A DNA stretch of 64,000 bases, taken from Trichomonas vaginalis G3 (lineage: Eukaryota > Parabasalia > Trichomonadida > Trichomonadidae). Below the pieces are notes generated by a model, which saw only the letters and a program-made list of their open reading frames with translations, was not told the origin of the DNA and did no database searches. The position numbers were made by a program, and so were the translations under genes. This document shows, piece by piece, positions 19,280 through 28,599 of the stretch. The stretch's first letter is position 1. Every line of letters starts with the position of its first letter. Where the stretch lies: the NCBI RefSeq assembly GCF_026262505.1, contig NC_067205.1, positions 3,472,001 through 3,536,000 of the forward strand, given 5' to 3'.

Positions 19280-20107
19280 TCATTCTTCCTCTTTGAAGTT
19301 ATCGAAATATTCTGTTATTTTTTCCTTCAGTAATGTTAAGTCTTCTTTGAAGGTAAGTATTGTGCAACCTTTGATGTCATAGTGTGTTTGAGGAAGAGTA
19401 TTTTTGACAATTTCTTTTATTTGCTCATTCGGTGTCATTGAAATCGGTAAGTTTTCACGATAGAACCAGTTTCTGTCAGATTTATATATTTTAGCAAGGT
19501 CGTAAAAGCTTTTGTTGTTTCTTCTGACTAAATGCAACATAACCATATCTCTATCTTCTTCTTTCTCCAACTCTTCAGTATAAATCATATACTTATAACT
19601 CTTTTCCTTTCCTTTTGGTACTGAACGTGGTATTCTTTTCTGTATGCTTTTGTCTTTGGATTCAATGACTTCATCTTTTGCTTGAAGTTTCTTTTCCATC
19701 TCTCCACGTTCTGCTTTATATAGTTCATCTAACATCATGAAAATATAACAAGCATAACGAGGTGAAGCCCACATTGCTACAGCATTTACTAAAAGTCTAT
19801 GAACATAATAACCTTTCAAACCAGGTGCCAAATTCTTGCGATTTTCGTACGGAATCTCTTCCCTCGGTTTTCCGAGGGAAGCAATCATATGAGGAAATTC
19901 TTCTAAAAGTTCTTTTGCCTGTTGGTTTTCAAACCAATGATATGCTTGCTTTGTAGAACGAAGAGCGTTCATTATACTTTGCATTTGATACATATCATCT
20001 TTGACTGAACGAATGAGTCTCAATTGTTTGTTATATTGTATGTATTCGTATTCTTCATTTATGGCTTCATGAACGATAGCAGTTGTTGTGTTCTCTAATG
20101 TTGACAT
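19280..20107 (-). CDS. KilA-N domain protein with DUF3627-like C-terminus
   Basis: The product is about 275 aa from the ATG at 20107, chosen because it follows the TATGTAAGAACAGTA leader shared by the KilA-N genes here. The KilA-N part shows WFENQQAKELLEEFP, a YVHRLLVNAVAMWASPRYA block and FMMLDELYKAE (about 60-140). A coiled-coil linker (MEKKLQAKDEVIESKDK) leads to a C-terminal domain (about 175-270) of the kind found behind KilA-N in large DNA viruses. KilA-N binds nucleic acid; these are accessory genes of viruses and phages. It looks whole. A broken copy lies at 44943-45724. Confidence 0.75.
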   Translation of the reverse strand: MSTLENTTTAIVHEAINEEYEYIQYNKQLRLIRSVKDDMYQMQSIMNALRSTKQAYHWFENQQAKELLEEFPHMIASLGKPREEIPYENRKNLAPGLKGYYVHRLLVNAVAMWASPRYACYIFMMLDELYKAERGEMEKKLQAKDEVIESKDKSIQKRIPRSVPKGKEKSYKYMIYTEELEKEEDRDMVMLHLVRRNNKSFYDLAKIYKSDRNWFYRENLPISMTPNEQIKEIVKNTLPQTHYDIKGCTILTFKEDLTLLKEKITEYFDNFKEEE

Positions 20108-20197
20108 TACTGTTCTTACATACAGGATAAAAAAATAAATAAAATAAAAACTAACTTTATTTTTTCTATCTTTCACAAAAGACCAAAAATAAACGCT

Positions 20198-20810
20198 TTA
20201 CATGTATTTTTCAGCAACTTCGTCAAATAATTTTATAGCTTTATCTATCTCATCTACTTCAAACGTTTCTTTACCTTTTATGGGAGCACCATACATTTCT
20301 CAAACTTTTCAAGTAGTTCTGTTTCTGCAGCTCTCATATCATTAACTAACACAACCTTGACTCTATTGACTGTACTGTCATATCTTTGAGTTATATTATA
20401 TGTTCTTCCTATCTTATATCTCTTTGTATTGAAGTCCTTCGGTTTCTGAACGATGTAAAGTAAGCCTTCACTGCAACGTTCCGATCGAATGAACCATATG
20501 TTATGAAGTTATATCCAACAACTGGGTCTAACCATAACAAAACTATTGGTATAAGACTTTTGTCTATAAGATATGCTGTAGTTCCATAGAATCTTACCGA
20601 TATCATAAGCTTAGGATTTCTTGTCAAAATTTTCTGAGTAGAAGCAATTTTAACCCAGTCGTGGGATGTTTTCTTTCCAGATGGAGATATAATGTCTGAC
20701 AAAGAATATTTGTTGTATTTCTTTGAGTATCTTACGTTTAAATCACCTATTCTAACCACTTTGGTGTCATTGTCTATCTTTTTAACTGTTTCAAACTCAG
20801 TGTTTGACAT
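20198..20810 (-). pseudogene. second KilA-N/DUF3627-type gene, degraded
   Basis: It starts after the common AAGAACAAAAATG leader. The N-terminal domain shows RYSKKYNKYSLSDIISPSGKK, then DWVKIAS and LIDKSLIPIVLLWLDP, which match the BRO/KilA-N type fold. The far end still resembles the C-terminal domain of its neighbours (GKETFEVDEIDKAIKLFDE). It is interrupted at least once. Element B has no equivalent, so it belongs to the variable accessory block. Confidence 0.6.
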
Positions 20811-20828
20811 TTTTGTTCTTACATACAA

Positions 20829-21420
20829 AATAAAAAAATAAATAAAATAAAAACTAACTTTATTTTTTCTGTCTTAAGGAAATTCATGAAATTTGGTCAT
20901 TTTTCAGCAAAAATATAATTTAGGTGAAGAGACCCAAAGGGTCAGAGCCGCAAAGCGGCTAGGTGAGATTTCACCTCTTTTTTCACCTAATTTTTCACCT
21001 CTTTTTTTCACAAGCGTTTTACATGGTAAACGTTATTTTTTAAATTTTGTGAAAACTCAACGGTTTGACACATGCCCTAAAAATTATTTTACTCAGAATT
21101 TTGTTGCTGAATTCAGCAAAAATATAATTTAGGTGAAGAGGTGAGATTTCACCTGTTTTCTCACCTAATTTTTCACCCTCAGCCGCTAAGCGGCGAGACC
21201 CAAAGGGTCTTGACTTTGTCATAACTTCTTCGTAAATGCTTTGTCATAACTTCTTCGTAAATGCTTTGTCATAACTTCTTCGTAAATGCCTTGTCAAGAT
21301 TTCATCGTAAATGCTTTGTCATGACTTCTTCGTAAATGAGTGTAAATGACCAAAAATATAATTTAGGTGAAGAGGTGAGATGTCACCTGTTTTTTCACCT
21401 GTTTTCTCACCCTAGTTATT
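20829..21420. repeat. gene-free spacer with hairpin modules, double hairpins and 25-bp repeats
   Basis: This 590-bp spacer holds no gene. It contains three hairpin modules (20908-20999, 21097-21181, 21352-21420), two GC-rich double hairpins (20931-20959 and 21182-21209, both built from GACCC-AAA-GGGTC plus a GCCGC..GCGGC stem), the palindrome TTGCTGAATTCAGCAA at about 21104, and five 25-bp repeats (CATAACTTCTTCGTAAATGC type, 21215-21345) of the same family as the array at 3.1-9.9 kb. Confidence 0.85.
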
Positions 21421-22386
21421 TTATAAACGTTTTACATGAATTGTACGATGTATATTTGAAATCCTAAACAATTTCGTAGCTTCTATTTCTTCTGTCAGTA
21501 TGTCAAAAGTTTTAACAATGCCGAAAGTCTCTTTATATTTCTTCTTGACGTCAGATAGAAGGAAATCTTCTACTGTTGGATAGTTTTTGTTCAGAAATTC
21601 TAACATGTTCATTTTATCTTCTGCTGGCTTTTCTGCTTCTTTCTTTAAGTCTGCATAGTCGTTTCGCATTCTTTCTATCTCTTTGACGGAGTAGTTATAT
21701 TTCCTAATTGCTGCCTTACATTTTGAACATTGTGGGTTCATTTTTGCATTATACATTGAAATTTGACCTGCTAAAACAACTAAGGCGTCAATTGCTCTCT
21801 TCATCTCAAACATAGCGGGTCTTATTTGTTCGTTCCATACTTTGCCTCTTCTATCTTTATCTCTTATTTCCCAAACACATTCAGCAACTAATGAAACAAA
21901 GTTATCGTAAGTCTTAAACTCCTCAGATTTATATATGTCAGAAATGTTTTTATATACCATGTCGCAATCTTTGTCCATAACCTTATGGTTGCAATGAAAA
22001 CCAAGGAATTCATAATTTACTTTACGTATGAACTTCTTTATTTCTACTGAGTCAGTTGGTTTCACTTCAATTTCGTCGAATTCAGGAATAGTGAGTTTTT
22101 GTTGTTGGATTTCAGGCAATTTGGGTAAATGGTCAATAATGTCCTGCATTTCATAAAGATACTGTTCATTTGTTTCATCTTTCGCACTACAGTCTAAATT
22201 ACTTGTTAAAAGTTCTTGCTTTATCTTCTGGATTTTTGTTTCGAAAGTATATGAAGAAGGAATGAAGTTTTTCATCTCTACTAACATAGATGTTGGATTC
22301 ATGACTAACGAGTTTGGTGCTGTAGTTGTGGACAGAGTCCCGCCGTTCGCGGCTTGTATTGTTGTTGTGCCGATTGTTGAAATCAT
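21421..22386 (-). CDS. unrecognised 321-aa accessory protein
   Basis: The start is set at the ATG at 22386, after an AT-rich leader. The N-terminus is Thr/Ser-rich (STIGTTTIQAANGGTLSTTT) and contains a GC-rich hairpin (22342-22353). The middle has KKFIRKVNYEFLGFHCNHK and a CSKC pair, and coiled-coil segments follow (KEIERMRNDYADLKKEAEK). The C-terminus is basic (NIHRTIHVKRL). No family is recognised. It is absent from element B and flanked by KilA-N genes, so it is part of the variable block. It looks whole. Confidence 0.6.
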   Translation of the reverse strand: MISTIGTTTIQAANGGTLSTTTAPNSLVMNPTSMLVEMKNFIPSSYTFETKIQKIKQELLTSNLDCSAKDETNEQYLYEMQDIIDHLPKLPEIQQQKLTIPEFDEIEVKPTDSVEIKKFIRKVNYEFLGFHCNHKVMDKDCDMVYKNISDIYKSEEFKTYDNFVSLVAECVWEIRDKDRRGKVWNEQIRPAMFEMKRAIDALVVLAGQISMYNAKMNPQCSKCKAAIRKYNYSVKEIERMRNDYADLKKEAEKPAEDKMNMLEFLNKNYPTVEDFLLSDVKKKYKETFGIVKTFDILTEEIEATKLFRISNIHRTIHVKRL

Positions 22387-22431
22387 ATCTTTTATACAAA
22401 ATAAAAAATAAATAAAAATAAAACTAAACAT

Positions 22432-22715
22432 TATTTTTTGGTCTTTTGTGAAAATTCATGAAAATTCACGGGGTGAAAAAAGAGGTGAGAAAACAGGTGA
22501 AATCTCACCTCTTCACCTATAATATATTTTTGGTCATTTACACTCATTTACGAAGAAGTTATGACAAAGCATTTACGAAGAAGTTATGACAAATTCACGG
22601 GGTGAAAAAAGAGGTGAGAAAACAGGTGAAATCTCACCTCTTCACCTATAATATATTTTTACTGAATTCAATAAAAATAAGCCGCTAGCGGCAAGGGCGA
22701 AGCCCATGAGTTCAT
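22432..22715. repeat. gene-free spacer with two hairpin modules and a double hairpin
   Basis: Two inverted-orientation modules (22463-22532, 22597-22672) are separated by two 25-bp-type repeats (CGAAGAAGTTATGACAAA). They are followed by the 25-bp GC-rich unit at 22681-22705, identical to 14676-14700. No gene was seen. Confidence 0.8.
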
Positions 22716-23381
22716 TTACTCACAATATTTTTGTACAAAACGACCCCAAACTTTTAACTTCTTTTCTGCAGCTTCAAATGCTATCTTAGCGAGTTCATAT
22801 TCTCTAAATTCTCTCTTTAAATCTTCTTGTTCCCATTGGTCTAGTTCGTATGGAGAATCTCTATAACCATAATATATCTCACGTTCATGTTCTAATTGTT
22901 TTTCACACATTTTTCCAACTTCTTCTTCGAACAAAGGTTTAGCATTCTCCACTGTATCTTCGAGTTCTTCTTCATCTAACTTCTCATGAACTTTCTTGTC
23001 TATGGAGTCCATAATATCTTTGACATAAAATGCATACTTTACAGAGCACCATTCAGCAACAAAATGAACGAGGTCAGGATGTATGTAAATACCTTTGAAT
23101 TCATTCATGACACCCTTTGTAAGCTCATAAAATGCTTGTTTTGAGGTTGAGCCACTTTTGGCTCGACCGTATTCTTTCAACCAAAACTCAAGAATTTCCT
23201 GCATTTTAGTACTATTGAGAAATCTGTTTAAATGGTTTAACCTTCCCGCTTCTCTTGCCATCTTTGTTGCATTAATGTAACCATCCTTGTCTCTACGTAA
23301 GACTTCAATACCATTATAAGTGCCTTTTGTGAATGTTTCACCATTAGATTTGTTCGTGAATGTTTTTGCTTCGACTGACAT
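22716..23381 (-). CDS. KilA-N domain protein, full length
   Basis: The product is about 221 aa from the ATG at 23381, after the TATGTAAGAACAGAA leader. It has the classical KilA-N signature: VLRRDKDGYINATKMAREAG (about 28-47), LNRFLN, then YIHPDLVHFVAEWCSVKYAF (about 97-116). The second half is acidic and helical (DEEELEDTVENAK; KREFREYELAKIAFEAAEKK). KilA-N proteins bind nucleic acid in phages and large DNA viruses. Fragments of it occur in the array (4170-4350, 8540-8971), and a shortened copy lies at 44114-44650. It looks whole. Confidence 0.88.
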   Translation of the reverse strand: MSVEAKTFTNKSNGETFTKGTYNGIEVLRRDKDGYINATKMAREAGRLNHLNRFLNSTKMQEILEFWLKEYGRAKSGSTSKQAFYELTKGVMNEFKGIYIHPDLVHFVAEWCSVKYAFYVKDIMDSIDKKVHEKLDEEELEDTVENAKPLFEEEVGKMCEKQLEHEREIYYGYRDSPYELDQWEQEDLKREFREYELAKIAFEAAEKKLKVWGRFVQKYCE

Positions 23382-23558
23382 TTCTGTTCTTACATACAAA
23401 ATAAAAAAATAAATAAAATAAAACTAATTTTATTTTTTTGGTCTTTTGTGAAAATTCATGACAAATTCATGAGGTGAGAAAACAGGTGAAAAAACAGGTG
23501 ACATCTCACCTCTTCACCTATAATATATTTTTGTCTGATTTACATCCAACGAAAAAGT

Positions 23559-24644
23559 TTAGAAGAATTTTCTTATTCTTTCTGGCATGTTTTTATCTTT
23601 CCAGTACTCCCGCTCTAATGGTCCCAGATGTGTTGGCTTCGACTCTCTCAAGTTCTTAGATGGTATAACATCTTCAACGCCTCCTTCATATCTTACTTTA
23701 TAAGTGTCATCGTTTGTGTTATAGCCAAGTATTTCAATAACCACTCCTCGCTTTGCTTCGTCAATGGTTTCAGCAAGTTTGCCATTACTACTTTCAACTA
23801 ATTTATGACAAGGGTAAAATGCTATGGAGTCGTCAGCAGCTTTTATAAGATATCCATTACCTTGTGTAGAGTCTACGATATAATAATTTCGACTTAACCT
23901 TAAACGTTTCTTTGTCAACGGTTTGTCGTCAAGAACTACACGAACTTTTGTTCCAGGAATGAGAGTAAATTGTGTTGAATTTCTGATATTTTGTGTTTGA
24001 CTTCGTTTCTTTTGTATATACTTTTCTTCTTGTTGTTGTGTCATTGAATTTGGTGTATGTCCTGTTGTAGAATGTGTTGAGGAATTGTAAACTTCGATGA
24101 AATGTTTCATTGTTTCTTCGGTAAAGTCTCGCTCTTGATTTAAATCTCTGAGCGTTCTTATGAAGCGGTTAATGATACCGAGTATGTTATGGTTATGGTC
24201 TTCAGTAGTGTAGTGAGTTATGTTATGCTTAATGAGAAATTCTGTGATTTCGTTGCTGAGGTATGCACCGTCTTGGTCTGATGTTAAAATACTTGGGCTA
24301 TGTTCTGCTACAAACTTTTGTAAAACTCTTAACACTTCATGAGTTCCTTTATTTTTCATTGGATATGCATATGCTTTACGAGTGTTAACATTTATGAAGA
24401 TGAGGAATGGTTTATGTCCTCCTTTTCTGCTTTGAATGAGAGTGTCAAATTGGTATGCGTCAGGAGTGTTGGAGTAAATTGGTAAAAAGTAGTCGTAAGG
24501 ATTTATTTTTGTTTGATGTACAACATTTTTGTCAAAGAACCTTTTCACTTCAGCTCTGTTAGTAAATCCCCAACTCTTTGCAGCTTCATTGAACTTCTTA
24601 AATGACCTCCATGGATGTTGTTCGAATACTTCTTTCAAGCTCAT
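23559..24644 (-). CDS. INT: Polinton integrase (RVE/DDE core plus chromo-like C-terminus)
   Basis: The product is 361 aa. The N-terminal ~55 residues (FEQHPWRSFKKFNEAAKSWG, then RAEVKRFFDKN) are helical. The RVE core shows AYQFDTLIQSRKGGHKPFL, VNTRKAYAYPMKNK, LTSDQDGAYLSNEI and NHNILGIINRFIRTLRDL (about 72-180). The C-terminus holds an SH3-like part (TKVRVVLDDKPLTKKRLRLS) and a chromodomain-like YNTNDDTYKVRYEGGVEDVI. This enzyme would insert the element and make the 6-bp target duplication. Copy B is at 42801-43885. It looks whole. Confidence 0.88.
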   Translation of the reverse strand: MSLKEVFEQHPWRSFKKFNEAAKSWGFTNRAEVKRFFDKNVVHQTKINPYDYFLPIYSNTPDAYQFDTLIQSRKGGHKPFLIFINVNTRKAYAYPMKNKGTHEVLRVLQKFVAEHSPSILTSDQDGAYLSNEITEFLIKHNITHYTTEDHNHNILGIINRFIRTLRDLNQERDFTEETMKHFIEVYNSSTHSTTGHTPNSMTQQQEEKYIQKKRSQTQNIRNSTQFTLIPGTKVRVVLDDKPLTKKRLRLSRNYYIVDSTQGNGYLIKAADDSIAFYPCHKLVESSNGKLAETIDEAKRGVVIEILGYNTNDDTYKVRYEGGVEDVIPSKNLRESKPTHLGPLEREYWKDKNMPERIRKFF

Positions 24645-24684
24645 TTATGTAAAGTTAAAGATTTTATTCTAGGCTCAAGCGCGT

Positions 24685-27588
24685 TCAATGAACGCGGTAC
24701 CATGCGAATATAGTCATAAATGGTGGCATATAATCTTCACCCGAGCCTGTTGGATTTGTTGTGAAAGTGTGTGAATGATTTCCTGTGGTTCCACAGAAAA
24801 TACCTGTGCTTGAATCTACTGGGTCACTTGAAATATCATATCTATGCATTCCCTGTCTATCCGAACCTGCTGCAAGATTTGTATAACCTCTTTTTGTTAT
24901 TGAATGTGAATGACTACCTGTTGTGTTTGTAGTTCCTGTATGAGTGTGCGGTGGAAGGTTTGCTTCTTTAATTTTCTTCGAACCACCTGTTTGCTTTGAA
25001 GAGTTCGCACAGTATAAGAATTTATCTACAATCTGCTCCCACGTACCGAAACCCAGAACTGTTGCTGGATTTATTGAGTTCATTGACGTATAAATAGAGC
25101 CTGCAGGATATAATGTTTGAAGTATTTCAGTCTTTAATGTTTGAAGCTCTGTTTTGTCAGCCTTCTTGTCATATAAATCTTGAGCAGTGAATTTAATATT
25201 ATGTTCATCCTTCATGACATAAACATCTTTACATCTAATGTTTCTCATCGTCGTTATGTCGTCATCCGATGTTAAACCTTGTGGAAAGTTAGGAGGTTTA
25301 CAATATAATACATCCCCATCAGGTTCTTCAACCGTTCCTTCAATACTTTCTATAGCAACAGTTGTAAAACTTGTATGTGTATGGTTCTTGTCTGCTTTCT
25401 TCTCTAACATTGCTGGTAGTTCATGGGTTTCAAAGTTTCTGGCATGACCTTCAATGTTCATACATTTACTATTTAAGGAGTTTAGTGTATCTTTTACGCT
25501 TGTACTTGGATTTTCTAATGGTGCACTTGAACCAAGGGTATAGTTCAATATTATGTCGTCTGCTCTAACAGTAGTGAAGGATTTATGTGTATGGTTCTTG
25601 TCGGCTTTACTGTCTAATGTAGCTTGAAGTTCATTTATATCGGAGATGTTGTGTTTATGAGATTTCAAAACTTTGTTCATTGCTTCGAGTTCAACTTTGT
25701 CAGCTTTACTTTTAATAGCATCTTCAAACGTTATTTTTGACTTAACTCTCAAAGTAAATCTTGGTTCAACTAATACACCTTTAACAGAGAAAGTAGAGGC
25801 ATAAATTTCATCGTTATAACTAAATGCTTCTGGTGCTTTAGCTACATCATACTGTACAGTACAGCTTATGTCATAACCTTTAGCACGAATGTATTTATAT
25901 CTTCTTTCATTAACATTTTTTGTCTTCGCTTCATCACTTCGTGTTAAATATCCATGGTAGTCCGTTATAATCTGTTCGTCTGAAGTTATATAATGAACGT
26001 GGTTTTTATCTGCTTTTTCGGCTAATTTCTCTTCTATCTCATTTATTTCAAGTTCATGCCTACCACCACCTCCCGAAGAAGTATTTTTCTTCAGCTCTTG
26101 AAGAACGTCCACTTCGCCATCTTTGGTGTCAATAATGAGACTTTGTGTTAAAACCTTTCCTGTCTTAATGGATGTTTGTAAAACTTCTTCTTCACCGTGT
26201 TCGGGGTCATGGTCGTCATCATATCTTGTGAAATCAGAGATGTTGTCATACATTAAGCATATCTGTCTCAAAAGTTCTGCTATTTGAAACTGGAACGAAA
26301 GATATACAGAACTTTCATCATCTCCTAAAGTCAAGTCTGCTTTCTTAAGTATTTCTTGAATGTATGCAATGAGAACAGAGTACCTTGGAAAATATTCGAA
26401 CAATATTTCATTAGCTGTTGGTTTTGGTGGTTCCTCTGGAGTTTCTGTTGTTTCAGTTCCTTCTGTAGGTTCTGTTGGAGTTTCTGCATCTCTTGACTTC
26501 AATGCTCTTGCTCTCAAAGACCTAAATGTTAGAGCACCGGGTTTTACAAAGGACTTTATAAATGCTTTAATAGTTCCTGGTAAGTTATTGTTAGCATTAA
26601 GTAAGTTCCTTATGGTTCCATCATGTACGTCCATAGCACTATGTAAAAAATCTATACTTTTCTTGTAGTCAGCAATAGACTGACTGTGATTTTTTAAAGA
26701 TTTGTCAATACCTTTAAGCCAATCTTCATGCATGTCTGATACTGAGCCAAGAATATCATTTGCTTCCTTTAGTGTATTTTGTGCTTTTCGTAAAGTATCC
26801 AATCCCGTACGTGCATTGTTTGCTATACGTCTTACAGTATCTATTTGACTCCTTGTTTCTTGCATCCAACCAGATAAAGTTTTAATAGTATCCGAACCAT
26901 TTGAAATGAAGTTCAAAGCATTTTTAACGTCATCTAAAGCTTCTTCACCAAGTACTGCCCATATCTTTCCGATTTGGTATTGAAGAACTCCATATGAAGC
27001 AGCTGTTAAACCAGTATTTATAAGGTTCCATATCCATGATTTAGCAGTTTTTCCATCCTTTCCATCTTCACCATCCAAACCGTTTTCGCCTTGAGGTCCT
27101 TGTATTCCTTGTATTCCTTGTATTCCTTGTATTCCTTGTGGTCCTTGTGGTCCGGTGTCACCCTTCTCTCCTTTCAGTTCATCTTTATGTTCGTTATAAT
27201 ATTCTAATGTCATAAGGTGTACATCATTACTGCTACCAGAAATGCCAAGAATTTGTTTCTCATTCATGACTAAATTCTTTAGGCATTTAATGTTGTCGTC
27301 AAATCGAAAGCTCTTTAACAATTCAATGAGAACATTCAGTACTTTCACTAAAGAGGCATCTACTGTAGAATTTATATATTGCACCGTTCCATCATTTATG
27401 ATAGGAACTTTACTTATTGTAATGAATGGGTCATAAGTGTTAAAAGTATCGAAATCAATGACTTTTTTAGTTTTTCCATCGTCAATGACTAAATCATTGC
27501 CTTCAATGGTTAAAGTTGAGTTTTCGTTTACTAGTTCATGTGCTCTTCTTGCTTCATTTGTTTCATACGCATATGCAGCAATAGTCAT
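24685..27588 (-). CDS. long collagen-like fibre with phage-type tail-collar C-terminus
   Basis: The product is 967 aa. The N-terminal ~135 residues are followed by collagen-type G-X-Y triplets (GPQGIQG repeats, about 140-180), a helical stalk, a Thr/Glu/Pro-rich linker (TPTEPTEGTETTETPEEPP) and repeated ADKNHTH segments spaced through the second half. It ends in a domain with LYPAGSIYTSMNSINPATVL, GFGTWEQI, LPPHTHTG and GSHSHS, typical of phage tail-collar/short-fibre tips. A trimeric receptor-binding fibre on the virion vertex is the natural reading. It looks whole. Relatives: 39698-42781 and 61950-64000. Confidence 0.8.
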   Translation of the reverse strand: MTIAAYAYETNEARRAHELVNENSTLTIEGNDLVIDDGKTKKVIDFDTFNTYDPFITISKVPIINDGTVQYINSTVDASLVKVLNVLIELLKSFRFDDNIKCLKNLVMNEKQILGISGSSNDVHLMTLEYYNEHKDELKGEKGDTGPQGPQGIQGIQGIQGIQGPQGENGLDGEDGKDGKTAKSWIWNLINTGLTAASYGVLQYQIGKIWAVLGEEALDDVKNALNFISNGSDTIKTLSGWMQETRSQIDTVRRIANNARTGLDTLRKAQNTLKEANDILGSVSDMHEDWLKGIDKSLKNHSQSIADYKKSIDFLHSAMDVHDGTIRNLLNANNNLPGTIKAFIKSFVKPGALTFRSLRARALKSRDAETPTEPTEGTETTETPEEPPKPTANEILFEYFPRYSVLIAYIQEILKKADLTLGDDESSVYLSFQFQIAELLRQICLMYDNISDFTRYDDDHDPEHGEEEVLQTSIKTGKVLTQSLIIDTKDGEVDVLQELKKNTSSGGGGRHELEINEIEEKLAEKADKNHVHYITSDEQIITDYHGYLTRSDEAKTKNVNERRYKYIRAKGYDISCTVQYDVAKAPEAFSYNDEIYASTFSVKGVLVEPRFTLRVKSKITFEDAIKSKADKVELEAMNKVLKSHKHNISDINELQATLDSKADKNHTHKSFTTVRADDIILNYTLGSSAPLENPSTSVKDTLNSLNSKCMNIEGHARNFETHELPAMLEKKADKNHTHTSFTTVAIESIEGTVEEPDGDVLYCKPPNFPQGLTSDDDITTMRNIRCKDVYVMKDEHNIKFTAQDLYDKKADKTELQTLKTEILQTLYPAGSIYTSMNSINPATVLGFGTWEQIVDKFLYCANSSKQTGGSKKIKEANLPPHTHTGTTNTTGSHSHSITKRGYTNLAAGSDRQGMHRYDISSDPVDSSTGIFCGTTGNHSHTFTTNPTGSGEDYMPPFMTIFAWYRVH

Positions 27589-27605
27589 ATTTTAATGAGA
27601 ATAAA

Positions 27606-28369
27606 ATGTTGTTCTATTTGCAAAGTACAGACCCAAACGAATACGGGACAGTAAAGCTACAAACAAACTTAGGTCTTCAGAATGAAGCACTTGCTTTCAG
27701 AGTTGTTGACTTCAATACTATCGCAACTTTTGTCATAACAGATGAAACAGATTTCATAGAGATTGAAATAGATGACAAAAGAAGTTTTATAACATTTCCT
27801 AACAGAGCAGAGTATAGAATAGATAAAATTGCTGGAGTCATAGATACTCTCATAAATGAAGAAACTATTGAAACATAGATGTCGAACTCTCTTCTGAGGG
27901 AACATTGAAGTTCAGTAGCAAGAAAGAGTTCAAGATAACACGAATGAGTCATAGAGTACAACTTCTTTTGGGAGCATACCATATGACATTTCCTTTGAAA
28001 AGTGTTGACAAAAACGATTGAGATGAAATCTGTTCCATACGTATGTTATGGCAATTGTTTGTACATTGAGTCTAAAATAGCTAATGTCACAGGCATTTCA
28101 GGAGTTAATAGTAAAGGTTCAGTAGAATATAAATCCTTCTTTATGCAGTCAATTCAATGTTCATTCCAAACGTTCCTGTCATAGCAACTCATTTAGGTAA
28201 ATGGGTTCGCATTAGTCCTCATAATTTGAAAGACATGCAATTCAGACTAGTTGACTTTCAGGGCGAGCCTGTAGAACTGAAGGCACCAGTGCGAATGACT
28301 GTTGAAGTTGACTTTTTAGAAAATATTAAATGCAACAGCTTACAAGAGAACTCAGAGCTAAAAATATAA
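27606..28369 (+). pseudogene. putative penton-like minor capsid protein, degraded copy
   Basis: It is divergent from the fibre with only 17 bp between the starts. The protein begins MLFYLQSTDPNEYGTVKLQT and ends with a strand-rich part (ISPHNLKDMQFRLVDFQGEP, LKAPVRMTVEVDF) that resembles the closing strands of Polinton/adomavirus-like penton or minor capsid proteins. Location next to the fibre supports a vertex protein to which the fibre attaches. This copy is interrupted about three times; the B copy (38868-39680) is better preserved. Family call is inference. Confidence 0.5.
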
Positions 28370-28599
28370 AGTATGAATGTTATGTATTAGGTCATGAACT
28401 TTGGTTGTTGCTGTTTGATGAAACAAATGAGTTAGTTATGTCAGTCAAGAGAACAGAAAAAGGCGTCAAAGGCGCCGAGCGCAAAGCGCTATATTGTGTT
28501 AGTGAAAACTGCACCAAGTCAATAAGATTAGGTTTGCATTATGAAGATGAGTTCGATACTGTTGAAGAAGTTTTGAATAGATATTACAAATTGCTTTAA
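28330..28599 (+). CDS. small 89-aa protein overlapping the penton candidate
   Basis: It starts MQQLTRELRAKNIKYECYVL, continues HELWLLLFDETNELVMSVKR and ends with HYEDEFDTVEEVLNRYYKLL. A GC-rich double hairpin (28462-28490) is inserted in frame and adds about ten residues rich in Gly, Ala and Lys that B lacks. Copy D is at 60912-61196. No family is recognised. It converges with the 204-aa gene, the ends nearly touching. Confidence 0.5.
   Translation: MQQLTRELRAKNIKYECYVLGHELWLLLFDETNELVMSVKRTEKGVKGAERKALYCVSENCTKSIRLGLHYEDEFDTVEEVLNRYYKLL
28462..28490. repeat. in-frame GC-rich double hairpin within the 89-aa gene
   Basis: Hairpins GGCGTC-AAA-GGCGCC (one G-T pair) and GCGC-AAA-GCGC are joined by GA. 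Element D has the same unit (61037-61064). Element B has the empty site near 38824. The inserted length is about 30 bp, a multiple of three, so the frame survives. Confidence 0.85.

Noticed and set aside
23382-23399. GTATGTAAG before KilA-N starts could be an intron 5' splice site
   Set aside because: No matching branch/3' site (ACTAACACACAG type) follows at a suitable distance and the genes are open from the ATG just downstream.
23559-24644. Integrase as part of an LTR retrotransposon
   Set aside because: No reverse transcriptase, RNase H or LTRs are present; pPolB, ATPase and long TIRs with a 6-bp duplication define a Polinton.
24685-27588. Tail-collar fibre as evidence of bacterial prophage or contamination
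   Set aside because: It is embedded, in three copies, in Polintons with the same base composition and gene order; the element as a whole is eukaryotic-type.
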